Below, in pieces: positions 56,197-64,000 of a stretch of DNA of 64,000 nucleotides (position 1 is its first letter; each line of letters opens with the position of its first letter). Below the pieces are notes generated by a model. The model was not told the DNA's origin and ran no database searches. It saw only the letters and a list, made by a program, of their open reading frames with translations. Both the position numbers and the translations under genes were made by a program. This DNA comes from Martelella mediterranea DSM 17316. Its GTDB lineage: Bacteria; Pseudomonadota; Alphaproteobacteria; Rhizobiales; Rhizobiaceae. The stretch spans positions 1,692,001 through 1,756,000 of the forward strand of contig NZ_CP020330.1 of NCBI RefSeq assembly GCF_002043005.1, in the 5' to 3' direction.

Positions 56197-56228
56197 GCCG
56201 CAACAGCGGTTGCCAACGCTGTTGCGGC
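56197..56228 (-). terminator. Strong hairpin between binding protein and permease genes (attenuator)
   Basis: Perfect 12-bp stem GCCGCAACAGCG (56197-56208) and CGCTGTTGCGGC (56217-56228) with an 8-base loop, starting 11 bases after the binding-protein stop. On the minus strand it is followed by ACCTCCTTTTAT. It likely ends most transcripts after the binding protein and lets a part through to the permeases. Confidence 0.75.
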
Positions 56229-56239
56229 CTCGTCACGCC

Positions 56240-57811
56240 TTATTCGGCAGGCGTGATTTCATAGGCGCGGGTTTCCTGGTCGACGCGTGGCGTGATGTTG
56301 AGCTTGCCGGCATCGGCGGCCCAGACGGTCTGCAGGATGACGGTCGGGATCAAGGCGCGATCCTCCATGGCGATGACGGAGGCTTCCTCGTAGAGCTTCT
56401 TGCGCTGGTCCGCATCGAGCGTCTGCGTGCCTTCGTCGAACACCTTGTCGAATTCCGGGTTGGAATAGCCGGTGCGGTTGAAGTTGCCGAAGCCCTTGTC
56501 GGCATCCTTGGTGTGGGTCAGGGCGCCGTATGTATAGGCCGCTTCGCCGGTCAGCGTGCCCCAGGCCGACATCGTCATCGTGTATTCCTCACGCGCAGCC
56601 GCCGGGAAGAACACCGTGCCGTTCAGCGCCTGGGCGTTGACCTTCAGGCCAAGCCGGGCCCACATCTGCGCCAGCGCCTCGCAGACCACGGCATCGCCGG
56701 GAACGCGGTTGTTGGTGCAGGTGAAATCGATCTCGAAGCCATCGGGATAGCCGGCTTCCGCGAGCAGCGCCTTGGCCTGCTCAAGATCGTATTCACGGGG
56801 GCCGAGTTCCTCGGAGTAGCCGAAGAAACCTTCGGGCATGAGCTGGTTGGCGGGCTTGCCGAGGCCTTCAAGCACGACATTGACGAGAACGTCGCGGTTG
56901 ATGGCGAGATCGAGCGCCTTGCGCACGCGCAGGTCCTGCAGCGGATTGCCGTCGACCGGCTTGCCGTTGACGGTGATCGGCTGTGGCTCCTCATCCTTCA
57001 CGCTTGGCGCGATATTGAGGATGTAGATCGAGTCCGAGACGAAGGTTTCGAGATCGCTGTCGTTCTTGAACGCCAGATAGTCGGAGGCCGGAACATAGTT
57101 GATGAGATCGACCTCGCCGGAGCGAAGCGCTGCAACGCGGGCTGCGTCATCTGGAATTTCGCGACGGATGACCTTGTCCCAGGCAGCCTCGCCGTTCCAG
57201 TAATCATCGAAACGCTCGAGCACGAGATCGCCCTTCGGCTGCCACGAGACGAATTTGTAGGGGCCGGTTCCAATCGCCGCCTCGCCGGAGTTGAATTCCT
57301 CGTTGCGGGCTTCCATGCCGGTTTCGGAGGGCACGACGAACAGGCGGGTGAAGTCGTTCGGCAGCGCCGGCGCCTTGCCCTTGGTGTGAACGCGCAGCGT
57401 GTAGTCGTCGATGACTTCGACGCTGTCGACATATTTGGTGTAGAGCGTCATCGGCATCGGGCCGGTCACTTCGGGAATGCGCTCGATCGAGAATTTCACG
57501 TCTTCGGCGGTCAGGTCGGAGCCATCATGGAATTTCACGCCTTCGCGGATCTTGAAATCCCAGGTGGTTTCGTCGACCGGCTCCCAGCTGACGGCAAGTC
57601 CGGGCTTCAGCTGCAGCTTGTCATCGACATCGACGAGCGTGTCGTAGATATGGCGGAGCGCTTCGGCCTGGCTGCCAAGCGTCGACCAGTGCGGATCGAT
57701 AGAATCCGGACCGGCGCGCAGGCCGATGATCAGATCGTCTGCATAGACGGCCGGCGCGGCGGCCATCAGGGCCAGCGCCGTCACGGCGGATCTCAGGAAT
57801 GATTTCGTCAT
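56240..57811 (-). CDS. Periplasmic peptide-type substrate-binding protein (SBP family 5, DppA/OppA-like)
   Basis: 523 residues: signal peptide (LRSAVTALALMAAAPAVYA, about 22 residues) and the large type II fold of family 5 binding proteins (LIIGLRAGPDSIDPHW, DGSDLTAEDVKFSIER, NEYF-like NREEYTMTMSAWG region). Binds di- or oligopeptides or peptide-like compounds. ATG 57811 stands behind AGGGGAA. Divergent from the GntR regulator, with repeats between them that may be its operators. Confidence 0.92.
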   Translation of the reverse strand: MTKSFLRSAVTALALMAAAPAVYADDLIIGLRAGPDSIDPHWSTLGSQAEALRHIYDTLVDVDDKLQLKPGLAVSWEPVDETTWDFKIREGVKFHDGSDLTAEDVKFSIERIPEVTGPMPMTLYTKYVDSVEVIDDYTLRVHTKGKAPALPNDFTRLFVVPSETGMEARNEEFNSGEAAIGTGPYKFVSWQPKGDLVLERFDDYWNGEAAWDKVIRREIPDDAARVAALRSGEVDLINYVPASDYLAFKNDSDLETFVSDSIYILNIAPSVKDEEPQPITVNGKPVDGNPLQDLRVRKALDLAINRDVLVNVVLEGLGKPANQLMPEGFFGYSEELGPREYDLEQAKALLAEAGYPDGFEIDFTCTNNRVPGDAVVCEALAQMWARLGLKVNAQALNGTVFFPAAAREEYTMTMSAWGTLTGEAAYTYGALTHTKDADKGFGNFNRTGYSNPEFDKVFDEGTQTLDADQRKKLYEEASVIAMEDRALIPTVILQTVWAADAGKLNITPRVDQETRAYEITPAE

Positions 57812-57836
57812 TTTTGTTCCCCTTTGTTTCATCTGA

Positions 57837-57885
57837 TTGATACACTAAGTCAGCAAATTTGATACGGTCAAGCCTAATTTGGTAC
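57837..57885. promoter_or_regulatory. Three spaced direct repeats between binding-protein and GntR genes
   Basis: TTGATAC (57837-57843), TTGATAC (57859-57865) and TTGGTAC (57879-57885) recur at 22 and 20 bases, that is about two helical turns apart, on one face of the DNA. The second and third extend to AATTTGRTACG. Likely binding sites for the GntR protein encoded at 57965, or elements of the transporter promoter. Confidence 0.45.
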
Positions 57886-57964
57886 GCATTGGCGATTTAA
57901 AATTCCGCTTGAAACATGATTTGGCGGGCTTGGCAGGCTTGGTGTTTTTCTCCATGATAACACT

Positions 57965-58990
57965 ATGACAGACATACAGACGCAATTTGACCAGGCCATG
58001 GATCGCATTGTCGAAGCGATCGACAGAAGCTCTTCGGTCTCGGTTTCCGTGCAGCTTCGCGGCGCGCTCGAGTTCGGGATAGCGTCCGGCGACCTGCCGT
58101 CGGGAGGACGGTTGCCTTCGGTGCGGTCGCTTGCATCGCGGCTCGGGATTTCGCCGGTCACCGTCAGCACGGTCTATGCCGCCCTGCAGGATATCGGGCA
58201 TCTTGAAGGGCGCGTCGGGTCCGGCACCTTCGTGAAAAGCATATCGCTTGCCGCCAATGCCGCAAAGCTGCGCGAACTCGACATGCGCATTGCCGATCTG
58301 GTCGACTTTGCCCGGGATTGCGGCCTATCCCCGGCGGAACTTGCCACCCGTGTCTCGATGACGTCGAACCGGACCCTGGGCAATCTCCGCCTTCTCGTGC
58401 TCGGCAATTTCCCGGAGGCCACCGAAGCCTATGCCCGGGCCCTGAGGCCTTACATTGCCCATGGCGACACGCTCTCGATTGCGACCATGGATACGCTTGC
58501 CGCGCTCGATCCCGAAACGATCGATCTGGTGATCTCGCCGCGCAGCCTGTTGAAGCCCGCCCGCGAAATCCTGGCCGACACGCCGATCACCGGTGTGACC
58601 CTCATTCCCGATGAGGCGACGCGCGTGGCGCTGGCCGCGCTTCCGACCGATGCCGACGTCGTCGGCTATTCCTATTTCGACACCTTCGTCACCATTATGA
58701 AGGCGGGCATTCGCCGTTTCGGCCCGCACATCACCGAGCTCAGGATGGTGGTGCGCGGCGACGCCGATGCGGGCGAGGTGATCGCCAGCGCCGATGTGCT
58801 GGTTTACGCGACGGGCGCGGAATACCTGCTTGAGACGCTGCGGCCGGAGCAGCGCGCCTTCGAATACCGTCACACGCCCGATATCCATTCCGTGCGGAAG
58901 GAACTGCTTCCCACGATCGAGGCCTACAGAACAAAAATCCTGAAAACACGGAGGGGCAACGTTGAAAATTTCCGAAAGCAACTGGTTTGA
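57965..58990 (+). CDS. GntR-family transcriptional regulator with a periplasmic-binding-like C-terminal domain
   Basis: 341 residues: N-terminal winged helix (LEFGIASGDLPSGGRLPSVR, LASRLGISPVTVSTVYAAL, EGRVGSGTFV) about residues 30-95, then a linker helix, then about 200 residues that look like an alpha/beta sensor (LVLGNFPEATEAYARALRP, DLVISPRSLLKPA, VVGYSYFDTFVTIMKAG), unlike the common FCD, UTRA or aminotransferase domains. It heads the rightward operon and faces the importer operon, and probably controls both. Its last 29 bases overlap the creatininase gene. Confidence 0.85.
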   Translation: MTDIQTQFDQAMDRIVEAIDRSSSVSVSVQLRGALEFGIASGDLPSGGRLPSVRSLASRLGISPVTVSTVYAALQDIGHLEGRVGSGTFVKSISLAANAAKLRELDMRIADLVDFARDCGLSPAELATRVSMTSNRTLGNLRLLVLGNFPEATEAYARALRPYIAHGDTLSIATMDTLAALDPETIDLVISPRSLLKPAREILADTPITGVTLIPDEATRVALAALPTDADVVGYSYFDTFVTIMKAGIRRFGPHITELRMVVRGDADAGEVIASADVLVYATGAEYLLETLRPEQRAFEYRHTPDIHSVRKELLPTIEAYRTKILKTRRGNVENFRKQLV

Positions 58991-59663
58991 GATCGAGGAC
59001 TACCTGAAATCGGACGACCGCTGCGTGCTGCCTCTTGGCAGCACCGAGCAGCATGCCTGGCTCAGCCTGTCGGTCGATTCGATCCTGTCCGAAAAGGTTG
59101 CCGCCGACGCCGCCGCGCCGCTGGGCGTGCCGGTGTTTCCGGCGGTCGCCTATGGGCTGACGCCCTATTTCATGAGCTTTCCGGGTTCGGTGTCGCTGAA
59201 GCTGTCCACCTATGCGGCGCTGGTTTCCGACATTCTGGACAGCTTTTATGCGACCGGTTTCCGCCGGATCCTGATCGTCAACGGTCACGGCGGCAACACG
59301 CCGGTGCTGCCGGTGACGATGGAGTGGATGGAGCGGCACGAGGGCGCGCGCTGCCGTTTTCACGATTGGTGGCGGGCGCCGAAAACCATGGCGACCGTGC
59401 GCGAGATTGATCCCGTGGCGAGCCATGCGAGCTGGATGGAGAACTTCCCCTGGACGCGGCTTCCCGGTCGTACCATGCCCGACGTCCAGAAGCCCTATGT
59501 CGATTTCGACCGGCTGCGCGACCGCAACTCCAAGGGTGTGCGCGAACTGATCGGCGACGGCAATTACGGCGGGCTCTATCAGCGGCCGGATGAGGATATG
59601 GAACGCGTCTGGACCGTTGCCGTCGAGGAAACCCGCGCTCTGATCGACGGCGAATGGGCATGA
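58962..59663 (+). CDS. Creatininase-family amidohydrolase
   Basis: 233 residues from TTG 58962, which is preceded by GGAGGGG. Metal-binding residues typical of the family: Glu and His in LGSTEQHAWL with Asp in SVDSIL, and VNGHGGN. Known members open the lactam ring of creatinine or cleave N-formyl or formamide bonds, and some act in cofactor pathways. Here it may open a cyclic or amide part of the imported compound. The start lies inside the GntR gene, in another frame. Confidence 0.88.
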   Translation: MKISESNWFEIEDYLKSDDRCVLPLGSTEQHAWLSLSVDSILSEKVAADAAAPLGVPVFPAVAYGLTPYFMSFPGSVSLKLSTYAALVSDILDSFYATGFRRILIVNGHGGNTPVLPVTMEWMERHEGARCRFHDWWRAPKTMATVREIDPVASHASWMENFPWTRLPGRTMPDVQKPYVDFDRLRDRNSKGVRELIGDGNYGGLYQRPDEDMERVWTVAVEETRALIDGEWA

Positions 59664-60679
59664 GCCATTCGCCGATACTGATCTGGGGCGCCGGCGCCAT
59701 CGGCGGCGTTCTCGGTGCCTATTTCGCCCGCGCCGGTCACACGGTGCATATGGTCGACATCGTGGCGGACCATGTCGAAGCCATGCGCAAGACGGGCCTG
59801 CGCATCGAAGGGCCGGTCGAGGAATTCACCACCGTCCTGCCGGCAAGCACGCCCGACGAGCTTGAGGGCCGCTACGAGCGGGTGTTCTTGGCCGTCAAGG
59901 CGCACCATACCGAGGATGCGCTTGAAATGCTCGTTCCGCATCTGGCCCCCGGCGGTTACGTCGTCTCCGCCCAGAACGGGCTGAACGAGAAGGTGATCGC
60001 GGCCAGGATCGGCGCTGAAAATACCGTCGGTTGCTTCGTCAATTTCGGCGCGGACTGGCTGGAGCCGGGCCGCATCCTTTATGGCAATCGCGCGGCGGTC
60101 GCCGTTGGCGAGCTCGACGGGCGGGTGAGCCAGCGCGTGCGCGATGTTCACGCCCTGCTTTCGATCGTCGAGCCCGATGCGGTCGCGACCGACAATATCT
60201 GGGGCTATCTCTGGGGCAAGATGGGCTACGGAGCGCTGCTATTCTGCACCGCGCTGACGCCGGATTCGATGTCGGATGCCATGGCCCGGCCGGAACATCG
60301 CGTTGTCTATGAGGCGCTCGGCCATGAGGTGATGGCGCTAGCCAGCGCCGAGGGCGTCAAACCGCTCGGCTTCAACGGCTTCGATCCCGACGCCTTTCTG
60401 CGTTCCGATCCGGACGGCATGAGGGTGGCGCTTGAAACCATGGTGGCCCATAACCGCAAGACCGCCAAGACCCATTCCGGTATCTGGCGCGATCTTGCCG
60501 TGCGCAAACGGCGCACCGAGGTGGATGCGCAGATCGGCACCATGATCCCGCTTGCCGCCGCCCATGGCCTTGAGGTGCCGGTGCTGGCGAAGCTGGTCGA
60601 ACTGATCCATGCGATCGAGGATGGCGAGAAACCGCAATCCGCCGCTCGGGTCGACGAGATGGTGTCGCTTTGCGGATAG
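59660..60679 (+). CDS. Ketopantoate reductase (ApbA/PanE) family dehydrogenase
   Basis: 339 residues. N-terminal Rossmann motif IWGAGAIGGVLGAYFARAG, then VFLAVKAHHTEDAL and AQNGLNEKVIAA, and the C-terminal helical domain with a conserved Lys/Asn pattern. Related paralogues reduce diverse 2-keto acids; because it is in a catabolic operon it is probably not the pantothenate enzyme. ATG 59660 overlaps the creatininase stop (ATGA); ATG 59654 is also possible. Confidence 0.85.
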   Translation: MSHSPILIWGAGAIGGVLGAYFARAGHTVHMVDIVADHVEAMRKTGLRIEGPVEEFTTVLPASTPDELEGRYERVFLAVKAHHTEDALEMLVPHLAPGGYVVSAQNGLNEKVIAARIGAENTVGCFVNFGADWLEPGRILYGNRAAVAVGELDGRVSQRVRDVHALLSIVEPDAVATDNIWGYLWGKMGYGALLFCTALTPDSMSDAMARPEHRVVYEALGHEVMALASAEGVKPLGFNGFDPDAFLRSDPDGMRVALETMVAHNRKTAKTHSGIWRDLAVRKRRTEVDAQIGTMIPLAAAHGLEVPVLAKLVELIHAIEDGEKPQSAARVDEMVSLCG

Positions 60680-61422
60680 ATCTTTCCGGAAAAGTCTTCG
60701 CCGTCACCGGTGCGGCCCAGGGCATCGGCGCGGCGACCGCGCTGAGGCTTGCGCGCTCCGGCGCCGCCGTTGCCGCGATCGATATCGATGGTGACGGAAT
60801 GGACCGTCTGGCCGGAGATGGCATCAGCCTGCATCAGGCTGATCTCGGCTCCCGCACGGGCGCGCATCACGCGGTCGAGGCCGTCCTTGCCCGCCATGGC
60901 CGGATAGACGGCCTCGTGACCGCGGCGGGCGGTGTTCGCGGGCAGGCGGGACGACCGCTGGAGGAGATCGGCGAGGATGATTGGCGCGTGATCTTCCAGG
61001 CCAATGTCGATGCCGCGATGTGGTCGGCGCAGGCCGCGGCGCCTGGCATGAAGCAACGGGGCCACGGGCGGATCATCACGATTTCATCCGGCGCGGGTTT
61101 GCGTCCGAGCCTGACCGGCATTCAGGCCTATGCCAGCGCCAAGCATGCCCTTGTCGGACTCACCAAACAATTGGCGCTCGAACTCGGCCCCTTCGGCATC
61201 ACCGTCAATTCCGTGGCGCCGGGCTTCATCCTGTCCAACCCTTCGACGGAGCGTCAGTGGGCGGCCTTCGGTCCGGAGCGCCAGAAGGCGGTGATTAACG
61301 GCATTCACATGCGCCGGCTGGGCGCGGCCGAGGATATCGCCAACACCGTGACGTTTCTCGCTTCCGCCGAAGCCGGCTGGATCAGCGGACAGATCATTTC
61401 GGTCGATGGAGGCCATGCATGA
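60670..61422 (+). CDS. Short-chain dehydrogenase/reductase
   Basis: 250 residues from TTG 60670. Rossmann motif VTGAAQGIGAATAL, catalytic Ser-Tyr-Lys with YASAKHALVG, and GWISGQIISVDGGHA at the end. Oxidises or reduces a hydroxy/keto group with NAD(P). Its TTG start overlaps the previous gene by ten bases; no in-frame ATG lies near. Confidence 0.88.
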   Translation: MRIDLSGKVFAVTGAAQGIGAATALRLARSGAAVAAIDIDGDGMDRLAGDGISLHQADLGSRTGAHHAVEAVLARHGRIDGLVTAAGGVRGQAGRPLEEIGEDDWRVIFQANVDAAMWSAQAAAPGMKQRGHGRIITISSGAGLRPSLTGIQAYASAKHALVGLTKQLALELGPFGITVNSVAPGFILSNPSTERQWAAFGPERQKAVINGIHMRRLGAAEDIANTVTFLASAEAGWISGQIISVDGGHA

Positions 61423-62312
61423 GCGAACCTTTCGAATGGGACGAGACGACCTGGCGGGGCCGGGTCAATCAGGTCCGCGCTGGCCGCAACCTGCTGCCCG
61501 CAAGCTGGCCGGGCGGCGCGCGCTGCGCCGTGGCGCTGAGCTTTGACAGCGATCACGAGACCAATGAGCTGCGCGATGGCGGGCTTTCGCCGGCGCGGCT
61601 GAGCTGGGGCGAATTCGGCGCCCGGCGCGGCATCCCGCGCATCCGCAAGGTGCTCGACCGGTTTGGCGCAAAGGCGAGCTTCTTCGTCCCCGCCGTCTCC
61701 GCTCTTCTGCATCCGGAGGAGCAGAAATCGCTGGCCGGCGACGGCCACGAGATCGCCCTTCACGGCTGGATCCACGAGCGCAACACCGATGTGCCGCCGG
61801 AAAAGGAGCGCGAATTGATGCTGCGCGCCGCCGATACGCTGGAGGCGATCACGGGCATTCGCCCCGTCGGCATGCGCACGCCCTCCTGGGACTATTCCGG
61901 GGTGACGCTGAAGATCGCGCGCGAACTCGGCCTTCTCTATGACAGCTCGCTGTTTGCCGATGACGACCCCTATGAAATCCTCGACAATGGCGAGGCGACG
62001 GGCATTGTCGAACTGCCGGTCGAGTGGATCCGCGACGATGCGGTCTATTTCATGATGAACCGCTTCGGCGCGCAGCGCCCCTATACGCCGCCCACCGATG
62101 TGCTCGACATCTTCCGGCGCGAATTCGATGGCGCCCATGAAGAGCGCGGGCTGTTTCTCTTGACCATGCATCCGCATATCACCGGCTATCGCTCACGCAT
62201 CTTCATTCTCGAGACGCTGCTGGAGCATATCGCCGAAAAGGGCGATTGCTGGATTGCGACCCACGCCGAGATCGCTCGGTATTGCGCCGAACAGGCCGGG
62301 CTGAAAGGATAA
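61419..62312 (+). CDS. Polysaccharide deacetylase-family hydrolase (PuuE/allantoinase-like)
   Basis: 297 residues, NodB-type fold: ALSFDSDHETNE holds the metal-binding Asp, and HEIALHGWIHERN the His residues; GMRTPSWDYS and LTMHPHITGYRSR are found in the PuuE/cyclic imidase-type branch, which acts on small amides rather than on chitin. It would therefore be a cytoplasmic amidohydrolase. No signal peptide. ATGA-coupled to the SDR. Confidence 0.87.
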   Translation: MSEPFEWDETTWRGRVNQVRAGRNLLPASWPGGARCAVALSFDSDHETNELRDGGLSPARLSWGEFGARRGIPRIRKVLDRFGAKASFFVPAVSALLHPEEQKSLAGDGHEIALHGWIHERNTDVPPEKERELMLRAADTLEAITGIRPVGMRTPSWDYSGVTLKIARELGLLYDSSLFADDDPYEILDNGEATGIVELPVEWIRDDAVYFMMNRFGAQRPYTPPTDVLDIFRREFDGAHEERGLFLLTMHPHITGYRSRIFILETLLEHIAEKGDCWIATHAEIARYCAEQAGLKG

Positions 62313-62315
62313 GAA

Positions 62316-63239
62316 ATGCGATATTCCCTGGCCGTGCACGGTGGTGCCGGAACGATCCTCAAATCGAACATGACGCCTGAGAAGGAAGCCGCCTATCACG
62401 CAGGTCTTCGCCGCGCGCTGGACGCCGGCGAAACGGTGTTGCGTGACGGCGGCTCCGCGCTTGATGCCGTGACAGCTTCAGTCTGCGCGCTGGAAGACGA
62501 GCCTCTCTTCAATGCCGGCCGCGGCGCGGTGTTCACCGATCAGGGCGAGCAGGAAATGGATGCCGCCGTCATGGATGGCAGGGATCGCCGGGCGGGGACC
62601 GTTGCCAGCATTTTCGGACCGAAAAACCCTGTTCTCGCCGCACGCGCCGTCATGGAGCACACCGTCCATGTGACCATGACCGGCCCGAATGCGCTTGCGG
62701 TCGCCCGCAAGGCCGGTCTCGAATTCGCCGGCAAGGACTATTTCTTTACCCAGGCGCGCTGGGATGCGTTGCAGGAAACGCTGCGGCTCAAGAAGGCCGG
62801 CGAGGATGATGGCGATCCGTCCCGACGTCATGGCACGGTCGGCGCCGTGGCGCGCGACCAGGACGGCAATCTGGCGGCAGCGACCTCAACCGGCGGCTGG
62901 ACCGGCAAAGCCGCCGGCCGGATCGGCGATACGCCGGTGATCGGCGCCGGCACCTTTGCCGACAACGCGACCTGCGCCGTTTCCGGTACTGGCCATGGCG
63001 AAATCTTCATGCGCTGGACGGCAGCATCCGAGATCGCCGCCCGCATGCGTCATGCCGGCGAAAGCCTCGAACAGGCGGCTCGCCACGTGGTGATGGTCGA
63101 CCTCAAGGAAAATGACGGCTCCGGCGGCGTGATTGCCATCGACCGCGACGGTAACATCACGCTGCCCTTCAACTCCGAAGGCATGTATCGCGGTTTCGTG
63201 CGCTCAGGCGAACAGCCGCAGACGGCAATCTACCGCTAG
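62316..63239 (+). CDS. Isoaspartyl peptidase / L-asparaginase (Ntn hydrolase)
   Basis: 307 residues, plant-type asparaginase family. HGGAG near the N-terminus, the autocleavage site before nucleophile Thr174 (RRHGTVGAVA), and GRIGDTPVIGAGTFAD and GTGHGEIFMR in the beta subunit. The precursor self-cleaves and hydrolyses beta-aspartyl dipeptides or asparagine. With the peptide importer and M32 peptidase next door, isopeptide use is plausible. Its TAG stop consists of a TA followed by the first G of the IS630 element, so the native C-terminus may have been a few residues longer. Confidence 0.9.
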   Translation: MRYSLAVHGGAGTILKSNMTPEKEAAYHAGLRRALDAGETVLRDGGSALDAVTASVCALEDEPLFNAGRGAVFTDQGEQEMDAAVMDGRDRRAGTVASIFGPKNPVLAARAVMEHTVHVTMTGPNALAVARKAGLEFAGKDYFFTQARWDALQETLRLKKAGEDDGDPSRRHGTVGAVARDQDGNLAAATSTGGWTGKAAGRIGDTPVIGAGTFADNATCAVSGTGHGEIFMRWTAASEIAARMRHAGESLEQAARHVVMVDLKENDGSGGVIAIDRDGNITLPFNSEGMYRGFVRSGEQPQTAIYR

Positions 63240-64000
63240 AGCGGTTCTGTGTTTGACGGAATCAAAGGGATTCCCCTTTTGCTGGTTTTGTGATTCAAGA
63301 TGCTGGCTGGGCAGGAGGCCAGCATCTGATGACGGCACCTCTTTCCAATGATCTTCGTAAGCGTGTGGTTCTTGCCATTGAGGCTGGCGAGAGCTGCCGC
63401 TCGGTCGCTTCCCGCTTTGGGGTTTCCGTGTCTGCTGCAGTGAAGTGGTCGCAGCGCTACCGGGCGACAGGTTCGGTCGCGCCCGGCAAGATGGGTGGCC
63501 ATCGCAAGCGCATACTGGAACCGCACCGGGCCTTCATCATCGAGCGCATCAACCAGACCTCGCATCTGACGCTGCACGGGCTGAAGGATGAACTGGCTGC
63601 GCGTGGCGTAAAGGTCTCGCACGATACGGTCTGGAAGTTCCTGCGGCGCGAGGGTCTCAGCTTCAAAAAAAACACTGTTCGCCCTTGAGCAGGCGCGCGC
63701 CGACATCGCCAGACGGCGTCAACGCTGGCAGACTTTGCAGGCCGGCCTCGACCCCAGCAGGCTGGTGTTCATCGATGAAACCTGGATCAAGACCAATATG
63801 GCCCCGCTTCGGGGATGGGGCAAACGCGGCAAACGCCTTCGCGGCTTTGCGCCGCATGGGCATTGGCGAACCCTGACCTTTCTCGGCGCGCTGCGCTGCG
63901 ACCGGCTGACGGCCCCTTGCGTCTTCGACGGGCCGATCAACGGCCAGTGCTTCCAAGCCTATGTCGAGCAGATCCTCGTGCCCACTCTCAAGCCCGGTGA
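63239..64000 (+). mobile_element. IS630-family insertion sequence, right end outside window
   Basis: Begins at GAGCGGTTCTGTG right after TA (63237-63238), the usual target dinucleotide of this family. It contains a transposase in two frames and runs past the window edge. Confidence 0.75.
63329..64000 (+). CDS. IS630-family transposase, two-frame, 3' end outside window
   Basis: First frame from ATG 63329 to 63688: LSNDLRKRVVLAIEAGESC, the helix-turn-helix VASRFGVSVSAAVKWSQRY and SHDTVWKFLRREGLSFKKN. The second frame continues after a run of eight A (63665-63672) as KKTLFALEQARADIARRR, then VFIDETWIKTN with the first catalytic Asp, GWGKRGKRL, and CVFDGPINGQCF with the second Asp. The frames differ by +1 (or -2), so slippage on the A run is needed to make the full enzyme. 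The third catalytic residue would lie beyond the window. Confidence 0.85.

Noticed and set aside
56195..57802. 535-codon open frame opposite the peptide-binding protein
   Set aside because: Shadow frame; the minus-strand gene has signal peptide, family motifs and ribosome site.

Overview
The window is about 64 kb of GC-rich DNA with the gene content and operon style of an alphaproteobacterium, most likely from the Rhizobiales (Hyphomicrobiales). Reasons: many ABC uptake systems each sitting in its own catabolic operon, SorC- and GntR-type local regulators, an IalB-family protein, four-base ATGA overlaps almost everywhere, and IS5-, IS6- and IS630-type elements. No rRNA or tRNA gene and no CRISPR array was seen. 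It reads like accessory (megaplasmid-like or island) DNA carrying a series of independent nutrient modules plus one large surface-secretion locus.

Layout. (1) 1-6048: end of a sugar-phosphate operon with a split transketolase (first gene cut by the window edge), a RuBisCO-like protein, a SorC-type regulator and a class II aldolase/short-chain dehydrogenase fusion. (2) 6619-19568: a coherent 13-kb acyl-CoA catabolic island: iron alcohol dehydrogenase and TetR regulator; MaoC hydratase, SDR, thioesterase, thiolase; a leftward operon of enoyl-CoA hydratase, LivJGFHM-type ABC transporter and second thioesterase; and an acyl-CoA ligase. Both divergent promoter regions carry the same 16-bp palindrome, so one TetR protein probably controls all of it. 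(3) 19789-23962: an autotransporter broken by an in-frame amber codon and lacking its 5' end, head to head with a two-component system whose kinase also seems to lack its 5' end. (4) 24291-35634: a nine-gene sugar/polyol operon (ribose-type ABC importer, SorC regulator, aldo-keto reductase, GlpD/EryB-like dehydrogenase, class I aldolase, FGGY kinase, GMC oxidoreductase), with IS6-type remnants on both sides. (5) 36706-49596: a two-partner secretion / contact-dependent-inhibition-like locus: Sel1-IalB-Sel1 genes, a TpsB transporter, a 2.8-kilo-residue TpsA/CdiA exoprotein ending in a GIY-YIG nuclease-like toxin domain, and an AT-richer probable immunity gene. (6) 49638-50646: a dead IS5 element abutting an IS3 remnant. 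(7) 50692-63239: a dipeptide-type ABC importer operon ending in an M32 carboxypeptidase, divergent from a GntR-led operon of creatininase, ketopantoate-reductase-like, SDR, PuuE-like deacetylase and isoaspartyl peptidase genes. (8) 63239-64000: an IS630-type element, cut by the window edge, whose insertion seems to form the stop codon of the peptidase gene.

How they work together: modules 1, 2, 4 and 7 each pair regulator and degradative enzymes, and modules 2, 4 and 7 also include their own importer. Their substrates cannot be fixed from sequence alone. The most unusual parts are the RuBisCO-like/transketolase operon, the predicted TetR regulon, and the secretion locus with its Sel1/IalB accessory genes and a helical-repeat insertion in the exoprotein.
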